Part shown: in pieces, positions 1 through 8,627 of the stretch
How the letters are laid out: the number at the start of each line of letters is the position of its first letter
Numbering within the stretch: the first letter of the stretch is position 1
Assembly: GCF_009362785.1 (NCBI RefSeq)
Contig: NZ_WHNQ01000019.1
Location: 96,429-160,428 of the forward strand
Length of the DNA stretch: 64,000 nucleotides
Source: Paraburkholderia atlantica
Lineage (GTDB): Bacteria; Pseudomonadota; Gammaproteobacteria; Burkholderiales; Burkholderiaceae
Direction of reading: 5' to 3'
Made by a program: the position numbers and the translations under genes
Notes under the pieces: generated by a model
Told to the model about the DNA's origin: nothing
The model's input: only the letters and a program-made list of their open reading frames with translations
Database searches by the model: none

Positions 1-540
1 GTCGGCTGCGCGCTCGTTCGCGACGCCGCTGCGCATCGAGGCGCATTCGCGCTGACACCGGAATATCTGCAACCCACACCGCGTGGAATTGCTTCGGCTC
101 CCTGGTTATACGAGTATGGATTGCAGACGTCCAGAGGTTTCCGTGCGCTGAAGGTCTGGATGGCTCTGAAAGAGCATGGCGTCGAGAAGTTCGGCCGTCT
201 GATCGACCAGAACATCGCGCAGGGGCGCTACCTCAGTGACCTCATCGTCTCTGAGCAACGCCTCGAGTTGATCGTACCGACCAACATCAACATCGTATGC
301 TTCAGATATCGGCCAGAGAAGGAGATGGAAGAGGAAGCGTTAAAGGCTCTCAACATCGAGATCATGTTGCAGCTTCAGGAGGCTGGTATTGCTGCGTTGT
401 CGGACACAACGGTGCAAGGAGTACATTGCCTCAGGGTCGCGATATGCAATCACCGGACCCGTCGGGACGACCTTGATTTGCTGGTCAAGGAAATCGTTCG
501 ACTAGGAGATCAGATTTTGCGTGGAAGTCGTAGCGATTGA
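1..540 (+). CDS. PLP-dependent decarboxylase, C-terminal part (5' end outside window)
   Basis: The reading frame is open from base 1 and ends at the TGA at 538-540, leaving about 179 C-terminal residues. The visible part resembles the small domain of group II (aromatic-L-amino-acid/glutamate type) pyridoxal-phosphate decarboxylases. It has the segment TSRGFRALKVWMALKEHG, typical of the post-active-site region, followed by the FGRLIDQNIAQ and YL helices and a C-terminal strand set ending in a GVHCLRVAICNHRT-like motif. The PLP-binding lysine lies upstream, outside the window, so catalytic competence cannot be judged. Such enzymes decarboxylate an amino acid to an amine; the substrate cannot be read from this fragment. 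It converges on the LuxR-type gene. The family call is good, the substrate unknown. Confidence 0.85.
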   Translation, partial: VGCALVRDAAAHRGAFALTPEYLQPTPRGIASAPWLYEYGLQTSRGFRALKVWMALKEHGVEKFGRLIDQNIAQGRYLSDLIVSEQRLELIVPTNINIVCFRYRPEKEMEEEALKALNIEIMLQLQEAGIAALSDTTVQGVHCLRVAICNHRTRRDDLDLLVKEIVRLGDQILRGSRSD

Positions 541-594
541 TTTCCGGACCCTTGGGATCGGTCGCGGTGAACAGCAGATGGCGGCGGGCATTCT

Positions 595-1764
595 CTATTC
601 GCGAAAGATATCCGTGCCACCACGCAGCAGCAGAGAGACCAACTGTGACTGGCGATGCGTTTGTGTTTTCCCCTCAATATCCTTCAGATATTCTCGTGCG
701 GTCTCAGATTTGATTCCCATCATCAACGCGGCTTCGTCAACATCATGCCCGCGCGCCAGTAGTGCTGCGAACTCAGCCTCGCGCGGCGTGAGCCCGAATG
801 TTTTCGCGACGTCCGACTGATTGACTGCAACGGGTCGCTCCGGGTCGAAGATTAATAAAGCCGTGCAAACAAGTGGACTAATCCCACCCAAGGATTCAGG
901 CGGCATCACCGGTATGGCGCGAACGATCAACGGCAATCGCGGCGATCGTCGAGAAACATAGCAGCGAGGCGATGCACGCATCGTCAGGCGACTGATGGTC
1001 AGATTCGACCGGTCACCATTGATATCGATCGCGCAAGCAATCGTGTCCCGCAAGCTTTTCGCGTCCGACAGAACGAGGGCAGATACTTCCTGATGGTTAA
1101 TTATCAAACCGTCGTGAGGTTCGCAAAGCGCTTCGGCATAGCGATTGACAAAGACGGGTCGGGCTTTCGAGTAGAGAAGCACGACGCCTATATTGAGGCG
1201 CATCAAAAGGTCGAATGCACCATCGGCGCGCAGATCAGCCGACACCATATGACCGCGCGCGTTCAAGGCCGCTGTTAGGTGCGGCGCTATCATTGCGGCA
1301 GCCGAAAGATCGGCCTCGCCAAAGTCTCTGGCACCAAGGTGTCTACCCGCCGAGAAATAAACCTGCCGCGTATCGGAGTGAGAAACCGGCAGAACGAGCC
1401 CATAGAACATATTCGCGGGCTTGACTACTTCGTTATAAATGTGAGTGCGTTTGAACTCGGAGTCTGAGATTTCCGATGACTGTCGTCGCGGTGTTCCAAC
1501 AGGAATATTTTTGATCCACTGCGGAAGGCGGTTTTGAAATTCACGCTGAAGCCCTCGAGCAAGAACCGGCTCAAGCCCCGCCGACACCGAAAGCGCCGTC
1601 ACGCCTCCCTGGGTCGCGATTAAAAATCCCCAGTCCGCACCGATGGCCGTGACAATACTTGCCGCAGCCTCTTCCCACGCTTGCGGCGCTAGAACCGCTT
1701 CGTAGATACGCTGAATCGCTAAATGGATATTGTCTGTGCCCACAGTCGCCCTCATCCTTGCCAC
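595..1764 (-). CDS. LuxR-family HTH transcriptional regulator
   Basis: This is a 389-residue protein with a C-terminal LuxR-type helix-turn-helix at about residues 325-385. It starts with the typical LTPREAEFAALLARG stretch and continues with a recognition helix containing KSETAREYLKDIEGKT. The roughly 300-residue N-terminal part has no motif I can name; it is long for an acyl-homoserine-lactone LuxR and lacks the conserved autoinducer-domain W/Y/D pattern, so it may be an orphan sensor. The frame opens at a GTG (1762-1764). A second GTG at 1741-1743 has a better-placed GAGG upstream, so the true N-terminus may be seven residues shorter. It converges on the decarboxylase and its target is unknown. 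Confidence 0.8.
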   Translation of the reverse strand: MARMRATVGTDNIHLAIQRIYEAVLAPQAWEEAAASIVTAIGADWGFLIATQGGVTALSVSAGLEPVLARGLQREFQNRLPQWIKNIPVGTPRRQSSEISDSEFKRTHIYNEVVKPANMFYGLVLPVSHSDTRQVYFSAGRHLGARDFGEADLSAAAMIAPHLTAALNARGHMVSADLRADGAFDLLMRLNIGVVLLYSKARPVFVNRYAEALCEPHDGLIINHQEVSALVLSDAKSLRDTIACAIDINGDRSNLTISRLTMRASPRCYVSRRSPRLPLIVRAIPVMPPESLGGISPLVCTALLIFDPERPVAVNQSDVAKTFGLTPREAEFAALLARGHDVDEAALMMGIKSETAREYLKDIEGKTQTHRQSQLVSLLLRGGTDIFRE

Positions 1765-3039
1765 GAGAGGGATCAGGTAACCTCGCCGATTTCCAGTTTA
1801 AGCACGTCTCGACGCTTTAAAACGCCTTTGGGCGGCACTACGCCGCCAGAATCGATAAAAAACGTAGTCGAATATTCATCGTGTAACTACAACAAAATAT
1901 CGTCCATCATCTCGTTGAGCAAATCATGATTCACTTTGGCGTCAAGCATTCCCTACTCCCAAATGGGGGTATGCGAGCGATACAAGCTGCTCAAAAATAG
2001 TTGGCGACATGGTTTCGCAAGCACGCAGTCCCCTGTTACGTCCAGTTGAAATACGCCGACGCTCAAGATCAACCGGCGCTTAACGCCGATGGTCGACCGC
2101 TCGTGAAAAAAGTTTTCTCCTGGTAGCCACATGGCCCGCTTTTGCCGCCTGACTGTTAGGGCTGCCGATTCGAAGTGACTTCTTACCTTTCCTGAATCGA
2201 ACAGCCCAATCTTGATTGGAGTCGAACCATGTTGCCATTTCTCTCGCTGCATTCACTTGCAGCGCAACGCGGTGACGGGCTGCGTCCCGAACTTCTTGCT
2301 CTGCTCCTGCGCCACGCACAATCGGAAATCGGCCTCTGTGCCGACATTGAGCCGGACGAAACAGCGATTCCCTGCAAGCCGCCAGAGACCCTGCAACGTA
2401 CCTCGGCAAATGAAGATATTCGTGAAGAGTGCCCACGCGAAAAGCCCAGAAACCCCTCACTCTAGCGAGTGCGATGCGCGGGTAAATTAACCGTTGAGAC
2501 CTGGCGGCGTTGCAATTCCATGGGATGCTTCAAGTCGCTTGAAACCGGTGGTAGCAAAAAGACCCAAATACACACCTGCTGCCAGACTCCTAAGAACACG
2601 TGCTCTCTTTGCTCAACCGCTCGGCCGCCAGCGCCTTTACCATATGAGGCCCAGCGTCGCGCAAAGCGAATATTTACGCCCCGCGTATCAGCTGGCGCCT
2701 TTCTTCATGTTCCTGTTCCGATTTTCGCGTAAGGCGTACTCTCTTGTACGTACGCGTCCGAATTGATGGCAGTGGACTGCGTGGGTATGCGTAACCGCCC
2801 TATCCGTTTCGTTGCCATCGACTGCAGGATGTTAAGTTGCAGCGGCCCGTTCGTCGCTTCCGCGCTAGCTATTGTCGGACAGGTTTTGACCGGACAGGGT
2901 TGCGCGTAACTGGATTTTCCGGGCGGGACAAGTTCACGGAAATGCCACAAAATCGCTCAATCGCGCTATAAACGGTAGAGCCGCGCCCAATCTTTCTGTC
3001 TTGCGCCGCAAGGTTGACAGAACCCAAAGGAGGCAAAGC
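1765..3039. other. Long intergenic stretch without recognisable gene
   Basis: About 1.27 kb in which every open frame is short, lacks a Shine-Dalgarno sequence and resembles no family I know. Base composition is patchier and more AT-rich near 1800-1930 than in the flanking genes. The only structured sites seen are an imperfect palindrome at 1954-1971 (TACTCCC, AAAT, GGGGGTA) and the ribosome-binding site of the BON gene at the right end. It may be a decayed gene region, but no parent can be named. Confidence 0.5.
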
Positions 3040-3450
3040 ATGAATGCAAACAATGCGAGCAGAATAATCGGCGCAACCTTAGTCGCGGCCATCGCGAGTG
3101 CCTCGGCCTATGCGAGCGCGCAACCGGCTCTGAGCGCGACGGCCGACGTGGTCGCACAAAAGGTCGCGGCCTCAGGCTCACCGCCTCGACCCAAGCCGGA
3201 TACTTCGATAGTTCGCGACGTCCGCCGTGCCCTCAGGCGCGTACCGGATATGGATGATTCAAAGATTCACATCAGGTCGAGCCAAGGCGTCGTTACGCTC
3301 ACCGGAACGGTGCCGGAGAGCTGGCAGATCTCGCGCGCCGCCAATGCGGCGAGATCAGTGCTCGGTGTCAAGTCGGTGAGGAATAGATTGACCGTGCGAG
3401 AGAGCGACGAAGCAACCATTGAGCAGCGCCCCGCGGCATCGGCCGGATAG
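3040..3450 (+). CDS. BON-domain periplasmic protein
   Basis: This 136-residue secreted protein has an N-terminal signal sequence (IIGATLVAAIASASAYASAQ, cleavage near residue 27) and a single BON domain at about residues 60-125. The domain shows the conserved glycine pattern in VVTLTGTVPES and ends in VKSVRNRLTVRE. BON (OsmY-type) domains bind phospholipid or peptidoglycan surfaces in the periplasm and often serve stress tolerance. The ATG at 3040 was chosen over the in-frame upstream start because AAAGGAGG lies at 3026-3033, an ideal distance. It stands alone, followed by the convergent NUDIX gene. The domain call is firm; the physiological role is inferred. Confidence 0.85.
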   Translation: MNANNASRIIGATLVAAIASASAYASAQPALSATADVVAQKVAASGSPPRPKPDTSIVRDVRRALRRVPDMDDSKIHIRSSQGVVTLTGTVPESWQISRAANAARSVLGVKSVRNRLTVRESDEATIEQRPAASAG

Positions 3451-3511
3451 GTGGGCGATGCTCGACGGATCGGACCGGATTGCGCTTTCCGCGCGGGCCG
3501 GTCGCCTGCGT

Positions 3512-3964
3512 CTACTGTCGCCCCCTTTGCGGCGATCCCATTCGCTGTGCCCGAGAAAAATAGAGCTGGGTTGGTTCGAAGAGATTCGCCGGCAGGGCGT
3601 CTTCCGCGAACCATGACCATGCTTCGCACTTATCCGGCTCCATACATATCGGCAAACCCGTTGAACCGCCCTCGACGAACAATGTGATATGCCGAAGCTT
3701 GCCGGGCTCGATCCATCCCGTCCTCCAGGTCGTTGCCACTGAATCCGTTAGCACCAGACCTGTCTCCTCGAGCAACTCGCGGGAAGCGGCTGCAAGCGGA
3801 TCTTCACCCATGTCGACTTTGCCGCCGGGGAAGCCCCATGTTCCGTAGCCATATTCGCTACGACGCAGACCCAGAAGATAACGGCCTTCGCGCTGAATCA
3901 CCACGCCGACACCGAGCACGGTTTCAGTCGCGTATGACGCTTCACTGTGACCAAACGAATTCAT
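3512..3964 (-). CDS. NUDIX hydrolase
   Basis: This is a 150-residue hydrolase with a complete Nudix box around residues 45-67: G, five residues, E, seven residues, then RELLEETGL. It therefore keeps every metal-binding glutamate. The sequence upstream (GVGVVIQREGRYLLGLR, then GTWGFPGG) is typical of small single-domain nucleoside-diphosphate or nucleotide-sugar hydrolases, including MutT-like and cytosolic NUDT-type enzymes. The start at 3964 is preferred over two upstream in-frame ATGs because GGAGGA lies ten bases before it. Substrate cannot be inferred from sequence. It is transcribed away from the AEP locus and overlaps none of it. Confidence 0.9.
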   Translation of the reverse strand: MNSFGHSEASYATETVLGVGVVIQREGRYLLGLRRSEYGYGTWGFPGGKVDMGEDPLAAASRELLEETGLVLTDSVATTWRTGWIEPGKLRHITLFVEGGSTGLPICMEPDKCEAWSWFAEDALPANLFEPTQLYFSRAQRMGSPQRGRQ

Positions 3965-4057
3965 TTTCGGCAAATCCTCCATGCTACGCATCTGTTCTGA
4001 CGCGGGACTGGACCACGAACTGAATCACGAAGAAGTCTGGGTCGAAGGCCGGTGCCT

Positions 4058-6538
4058 CTAGCCCTTCACGCGTTCGGATCGCGGATCGTACGGCGCCTTC
4101 AGATGCACGCTTGCCCTCACCTGTTCGCCCGCCACGTCGATCGTATAGCGGCCTTGCGCGAGCCACGCAGCATCGGCGGCACCATCGGCACGGTTCACGA
4201 AACCCATTGCGACCGGACATCGCAAGGTATGCCCGAACGCGGCGGACGTTACCGCCCCCACCGGCTCGCCATCGCGCAAGATAGCTTCGCCACCCCATAG
4301 CATCAGATGTTCGGCGCCGTCGACCGTCAGGGTCACGAGACGCCGGCGCAGCGGCGCGTCGCGCAGACGCAAAAGGGCGTCGCGGCCGCGGAAGTCGATG
4401 TCCTTGTCGAGCTTGCAGGCGAATGCGAGGCCTGCCTCGAACGGATTGCAATCCGGCGAAAGCTCGCGGCCCCACGCCCGGTAGCCTTTTTCGATCCGTA
4501 GCGATTCGATCGCGTAGTAACCGGCGTTGACGAGCCCAAACGGCTTGCCAGCCGCGCGCAAGGTCTCGTAGACGCCCACCGCGAATTCGACCGGCACGTA
4601 CAACTCCCAGCCCAGCTCGCCCACGTAGGTGAGGCGCGTCGCGCGCACCGTCGCGTAGCCGATGTCGACTTCGCGGCTCTGGCCGAACGGGAACGCCTCG
4701 TTGCTCCAGTCGGCCTTCGACACGCTTTGCAACAGCGCGCGAGCGTGCGGCCCCATCACCGCGAGCACCGCGTACTGACTCGTGACATCGATCACCACGC
4801 AGTGGCGCTCGGGCGCAATCGCCTTCTCCAGATAGTTGAGGTCGCGCGTTGCCTGCGCCGAGCCCGTGACGACCAGGTATTGGTCGTCGGCGAGGCGGGT
4901 CAGCGTTAGGTCCGATTCGTAGTTGCCGCGCTCGTTCAGCACGCCGGTATAGACGGTGGTGCCGGGCGGCACGGCGACGTCGTTCGCTACGATGCCTTGC
5001 AGCACCGCTTCGGCGTCGCGCCCCTTGACGAGCAGTTTCGCGAACGAGCTCATGTCGAACAGGGCGACACGCTCGCGGCACGCGCGGTGCTCGGCGGCGC
5101 TCCACGGCAGCCAGTTCTGCTGGCCGAACGCGTAGTCGATGCGCGCTTCCGCGGGGCTCGGTGCGAAAAAGTTGGCGCGCTCCCAACCCATCTTGCTGCC
5201 GAAGCACGCGCCATCGTCGCGCAGCAGCGCATACAACGGCGAACGCCGGAATGGCCGCGCGGTATCGAGCTCGCGATTGGGCCATGGCATCGCGTAATGC
5301 AGACCGAGGGTTTCCTTCACGCGGTCGTGCAGCCACGTGTCGTTGCCATTGAAGCGCGCAAAGCGGCGGATGTCGACCGGCCACAAGTCCATGGTCGGCT
5401 CGCCAGCGACGATCCACTCGGCGAGCGCCATGCCCGCGCCGCCCGCCGACGCAATACCCATCGAGTTGAACCCTGCGGCCACGAAAAAGCGGCGCAACTC
5501 AGGCGCCTCGCCAAGGATGAAATTGTTGTCCGGCGTGAACGATTCGGGCCCGTTATAGAACTGCCTGACTTGCGCGGTTTCGAGCGCCGGCACGCGCACG
5601 AGCGCGTTTTGCATCAGGATCTCGAACTGATCCCAATCATCCGGCAGAAGCTGGAACTCGAAGTTCTCGGGGATGCCCGCCATGCCCCACGGCTTTGCGT
5701 TCGGCTCGAAGCCGCCCATCACGAGGCCGCCCACCTCCTCCTTGAAGTAGATGTAGCCATCCGGGTCGCGCATCACGGGCAAATCGCGATGCACGCCGGG
5801 GATCGGCTCGGTGACGATGTAGTAGTGCTCAGCCGAATGCAGCGGCACCGTGACGCCGCACAGCCGCCCGACCGCCTTGGCCCACTGGCCTGCGCAGTTG
5901 ACGACGATATCGGCGTGCAGCGTCCCTTCGGCGCCGTCCTTGCGACACCATGTGACGCCGCAGGCCTCGCGGCCCTGACGCGCCGGGCGAGTCTGCACTG
6001 CGGTGATGCGAACGTTTTCGACGATACGTGCGCCGCGCATGCGTGCGCCGCGCGCGAGCGACTGTGTCAGATCGGTGGGATTCGCCTTGCCGTCGCCCGG
6101 CAGCCAGACCGCGCCGAGCAGATCGTCGGTGCGCATCACCGGCCACAGTTCGCCGGCCTCGCGCGGCCCGATGACTTCGCAGGCCACGCCATAGGCGCGG
6201 GCGACTGCCGCCGTGCGTTTCAGCTGGGTCATGCGCTCCGCGGTGCGCGCGACCGACAACGAACCGCACTGCTTCCAGCCCGTGGCGAGGCCGGTCTCGG
6301 CCTCGAGCTCCGCGTAGAGCTTCGTCGAGTAGCGGATCAGCTTCGTCATGCTTTCCTGCGCCCGCAACTGCCCGACGAGACCGGCCGCATGCCAGGTGGT
6401 GCCGCACGACAGCTGCCCCTGTTCGAGCAGCACGACGTCGGTCCAGCCGAGCTTCGTCAGGTGCCACGCAACCGAGCAACCGACGATGCCGCCGCCGATG
6501 ATGACGACACGAGCATGGCTTGGGATTTCCGTGGACAT
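4058..6538 (-). CDS. Sarcosine/dimethylglycine dehydrogenase-like flavoenzyme (FAD domain + GcvT domain)
   Basis: This 826-residue two-domain enzyme has an N-terminal DAO-type FAD fold with GGGIVG at residues 15-20, then CGTTWHAAG at 45-53. His50 there matches the residue that binds FAD covalently in mitochondrial dimethylglycine and sarcosine dehydrogenases. From about residue 440 it continues into a GcvT/aminomethyltransferase-like folate domain, seen in GELGWELYVP, ESLRIEKGYRAWGREL and a glycine-cleavage-T barrel end. Length and architecture match enzymes that oxidatively demethylate N-methyl amines and pass the one-carbon unit to tetrahydrofolate. The start at 6538 begins directly before the FAD motif; the longer upstream frame has no family support. 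It faces the deoR pair and shares a promoter element with phnW, so N-methylated AEP is a candidate substrate besides sarcosine or dimethylglycine (inference). Confidence 0.88.
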   Translation of the reverse strand: MSTEIPSHARVVIIGGGIVGCSVAWHLTKLGWTDVVLLEQGQLSCGTTWHAAGLVGQLRAQESMTKLIRYSTKLYAELEAETGLATGWKQCGSLSVARTAERMTQLKRTAAVARAYGVACEVIGPREAGELWPVMRTDDLLGAVWLPGDGKANPTDLTQSLARGARMRGARIVENVRITAVQTRPARQGREACGVTWCRKDGAEGTLHADIVVNCAGQWAKAVGRLCGVTVPLHSAEHYYIVTEPIPGVHRDLPVMRDPDGYIYFKEEVGGLVMGGFEPNAKPWGMAGIPENFEFQLLPDDWDQFEILMQNALVRVPALETAQVRQFYNGPESFTPDNNFILGEAPELRRFFVAAGFNSMGIASAGGAGMALAEWIVAGEPTMDLWPVDIRRFARFNGNDTWLHDRVKETLGLHYAMPWPNRELDTARPFRRSPLYALLRDDGACFGSKMGWERANFFAPSPAEARIDYAFGQQNWLPWSAAEHRACRERVALFDMSSFAKLLVKGRDAEAVLQGIVANDVAVPPGTTVYTGVLNERGNYESDLTLTRLADDQYLVVTGSAQATRDLNYLEKAIAPERHCVVIDVTSQYAVLAVMGPHARALLQSVSKADWSNEAFPFGQSREVDIGYATVRATRLTYVGELGWELYVPVEFAVGVYETLRAAGKPFGLVNAGYYAIESLRIEKGYRAWGRELSPDCNPFEAGLAFACKLDKDIDFRGRDALLRLRDAPLRRRLVTLTVDGAEHLMLWGGEAILRDGEPVGAVTSAAFGHTLRCPVAMGFVNRADGAADAAWLAQGRYTIDVAGEQVRASVHLKAPYDPRSERVKG

Positions 6539-6894
6539 CGGCGGCCTCGCTTTTTTGGATGTGTGTGGCAATGTGTGGAAAACGCTGTGGCCATAGACTG
6601 CAACAAAAAGACGCAAAAAACAACAGAAACCGGAAATCACCGGGAGCCAGCGAAGAGCGGGCGCACGGTGAAAATTCGCCCACAATGCCTTGGCCAAAGG
6701 GCCTATGACGCATGCCCGGAATCCGCGAGACACTTGCCCACCTTGTCTTTTTCGAGCGGTGACCGGTGCAATCCAATCGCAATAAAACTCCGAGTGACGA
6801 GGAAATGTGTGTTATTTTGTGGCTTTGTGACGGCCCCAACTTGGCGCGCCGTTACACCTCGCGCCCCTTTTTGTTTTTGTCACCCTGGTCGCCT
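6539..6894. promoter_or_regulatory. Divergent promoter region between flavoenzyme and deoR-type gene
   Basis: This 356-bp spacer between divergent genes carries T-rich elements on both strands. On the minus strand the element at 6598-6616 matches the phnW promoter at 16 of 19 positions and lies 60 bp before the flavoenzyme start. On the plus strand TTTTTGTTTTTGT at 6868-6880 lies just before the regulator gene. These are candidate DeoR-family operators. No coding frame in the spacer looks real. Confidence 0.55.
6598..6616 (-). promoter_or_regulatory. 19-bp promoter element shared with phnW
   Basis: Read on the minus strand the site is TTGCGTCTTTTTGTTGCAG; the phnW promoter has TTGACTGTTTTTGTTGCAG at 9703-9721. 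Both end 60 bp before the respective start codon, in the same orientation relative to the gene. The last 12 bases are identical. The element probably combines a -35 box with an operator for one of the DeoR regulators encoded between the two sites. Confidence 0.6.
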
Positions 6895-7815
6895 ATGTAT
6901 CCGTTGCTACGTCGTGCCGAGATTTTGCGGATCGCCCAGTCGCAGGGCACCACCTCGATTGCCCAGCTCGCCGAGGCGCTCGCCGTATCGGACGAAACGA
7001 TCCGGCGCACCGTCAAGCCGCTGATCGAGGAGGGCCTGCTGATCAAAGTGCACGGCGGCGTAATGCTGCCCAGCCATCTGGAAGAGTCGCCGTTCCGGCG
7101 GCGTATGCACGAGCACCGGGCGGAAAAAGACATCGTCGCGCAGCAGATTTGCGAACTCGTGCAAGACGGCGACTCACTGATCCTCGACAGCGGTACGACC
7201 TGCACGCACATCGCCCAGGCGCTGCGCAGCCGCTCCCGGCTCACGGTGATCACCAACTCCGCCGCCATCGCCAGCCTGCTCGCGCAGCACAACGGCAATC
7301 GCGTGTTCATGGCGGGCGGCGAGCTTTGCGCGGACGACGCCGCCGCGCTCGGCGAGCCGGTGCTCGCCTACATCCGGCAGTTTCACGTCAAGTACGCAAT
7401 CGTCTCGGTGACGGCCGTGGATGGTGCCGGACGCTTCATGGACGCACAGCCGTGGGATGTCGAGTTCACGCGTGCCGCGTTCGGACAAGCGCGGCGGCGG
7501 GTCGTCGTCGCCGTGCACGCCAAGTTCGAGCACAGCGCGCTGGTGCGCGCGATGAACGCCGACGAGATCGACGTGCTGGTCACCGATGCGCCGCTCGACG
7601 CGCACTATGCGCAGATCTTCGCCGCGGCACGCGTCGAGGTGCGGTATCCGGGCAGCGCGGCCGCGCCGATGACCGTTGCCCTCGCAGAAGGGACGGAAGG
7701 ACCGGACGAGGCAGCGCACCGCTCGCCCCCGCGCGGTCTGTCCGACGCGACTTGCCATGCATCCAGCGACGCCAGCGCCGACGATGCGCACGGAGAGCCA
7801 CACCATGCTCGATAA
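6895..7815 (+). CDS. DeoR/GlpR-family transcriptional regulator (first of tandem pair)
   Basis: This 306-residue regulator has an N-terminal DeoR winged helix-turn-helix at about residues 5-58, with the recognition region SDETIRRTVKPLIEEGLL followed by VHGG. A DeoRC sensor domain follows from about residue 75 to 230, with the phosphate-sugar-binding signature DSGTTCTHIAQAL and ITNS. The residues after ETIRR are TV, where most members have RD. DeoR proteins usually bind a phosphorylated metabolite, which fits control of phosphonate genes. The ATG at 6895 starts immediately before the HTH; upstream extension to 6766 looks non-coding. The last 11 bases overlap the next deoR gene. A 75-residue low-complexity tail follows the sensor domain. 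Confidence 0.88.
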   Translation: MYPLLRRAEILRIAQSQGTTSIAQLAEALAVSDETIRRTVKPLIEEGLLIKVHGGVMLPSHLEESPFRRRMHEHRAEKDIVAQQICELVQDGDSLILDSGTTCTHIAQALRSRSRLTVITNSAAIASLLAQHNGNRVFMAGGELCADDAAALGEPVLAYIRQFHVKYAIVSVTAVDGAGRFMDAQPWDVEFTRAAFGQARRRVVVAVHAKFEHSALVRAMNADEIDVLVTDAPLDAHYAQIFAAARVEVRYPGSAAAPMTVALAEGTEGPDEAAHRSPPRGLSDATCHASSDASADDAHGEPHHAR

Positions 7816-8626
7816 CCGCTCAGCTGGGCCCGTGCCCGCTTCATTGAACCCGAACCGCCGGCTCGCGATCGAGCGCATCGACTACATCGTCCAAAGCCTC
7901 GAGGCGAGCGGCTCGGTCAGCGTCGCGGACCTCTCGGCGACGCTCGGCGTGTCGCGCGAAACGATCCGCCGCGACCTGAAGATTCTCGCGGAACAGGGCC
8001 GCGCGAATCTCGTACACGGGGGCGCGTCGAAGCGGCCCGTCGCCGAACCGTCGCTGGCAAGCCGCGAGGCGGTCAACGCGCTGGGCAAGGCGGCCATTGG
8101 TGCCGCGGCCGCACGGCTCGTCGCCAACGGCATGGTCGTGCTGATCGATTCGGGTTCGACCACGCTGGGTCTCGCCGAGGCGCTGCAGCATCATCGCGAC
8201 CTGACCGTGATCACCAACAGCCTGCCGATCGCACTGATGCTGTGCCGCGCGCCCGGCGTGAAAGTCGTCGTGCTCGGCGGCGACATCGACCCGAACGACG
8301 AGGCCGCTATCGGCGTCGAGACGATGACGGCGCTCAGCCATTTCCGCGTCGATCTGGTGTTTGTCGGCGTGGGCGGCATCTCGCCCGAAGGCGAATTCAC
8401 CGACTACTCGCGGCTCGCCGCCGAGCAACGTCATCTGATGATGAAGTCGGGCAAGAAGGTTTACGTGCTCGCGGACCATAGCAAGTTCGAACAGCAGACG
8501 CCCGTGCTGATCGCGCCTGTGCCGCATATCGCCGGACTGATCGTCGACGCCGAGCCGCCCGCGGGCATCGTCCGCGCCTGCGCCGAACAGCGCTGGGAAG
8601 TCATCATCGCCAATCGCCACACCTAG
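7805..8626 (+). CDS. DeoR/GlpR-family transcriptional regulator (second of tandem pair)
   Basis: This is a 273-residue canonical DeoR protein. The HTH at about residues 20-75 contains SVADLSATLGVSRETIRRDL, followed by VHGGA. The DeoRC domain has DSGSTTLGLAEAL, ITNSLPIA and ADHSKF. Its ATG at 7805 lies inside the end of the preceding regulator gene (11-bp overlap) with GGAG at 7791-7794, so the two are translationally coupled. The two DeoR proteins differ clearly outside the motifs, so this is not a recent duplication. The EamA transporter starts two bases after its stop codon, which places all three in one operon that probably controls the flavoenzyme and phn promoters. Confidence 0.92.
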   Translation: MLDNRSAGPVPASLNPNRRLAIERIDYIVQSLEASGSVSVADLSATLGVSRETIRRDLKILAEQGRANLVHGGASKRPVAEPSLASREAVNALGKAAIGAAAARLVANGMVVLIDSGSTTLGLAEALQHHRDLTVITNSLPIALMLCRAPGVKVVVLGGDIDPNDEAAIGVETMTALSHFRVDLVFVGVGGISPEGEFTDYSRLAAEQRHLMMKSGKKVYVLADHSKFEQQTPVLIAPVPHIAGLIVDAEPPAGIVRACAEQRWEVIIANRHT

Positions 8627-8627
8627 C

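Noticed and set aside
2080..2460. 126-codon frame in the 1.3-kb gap
   Set aside because: No ribosome site, no family, competing frames of similar length on both strands.
3984..5417. 477-codon frame overlapping the flavoenzyme on the same strand
   Set aside because: Arginine-rich translation in a shifted frame of the real gene.
4997..7024. 675-codon open frame opposite the flavoenzyme
   Set aside because: High-GC antisense shadow of a well-supported gene; no ribosome site and no family resemblance.
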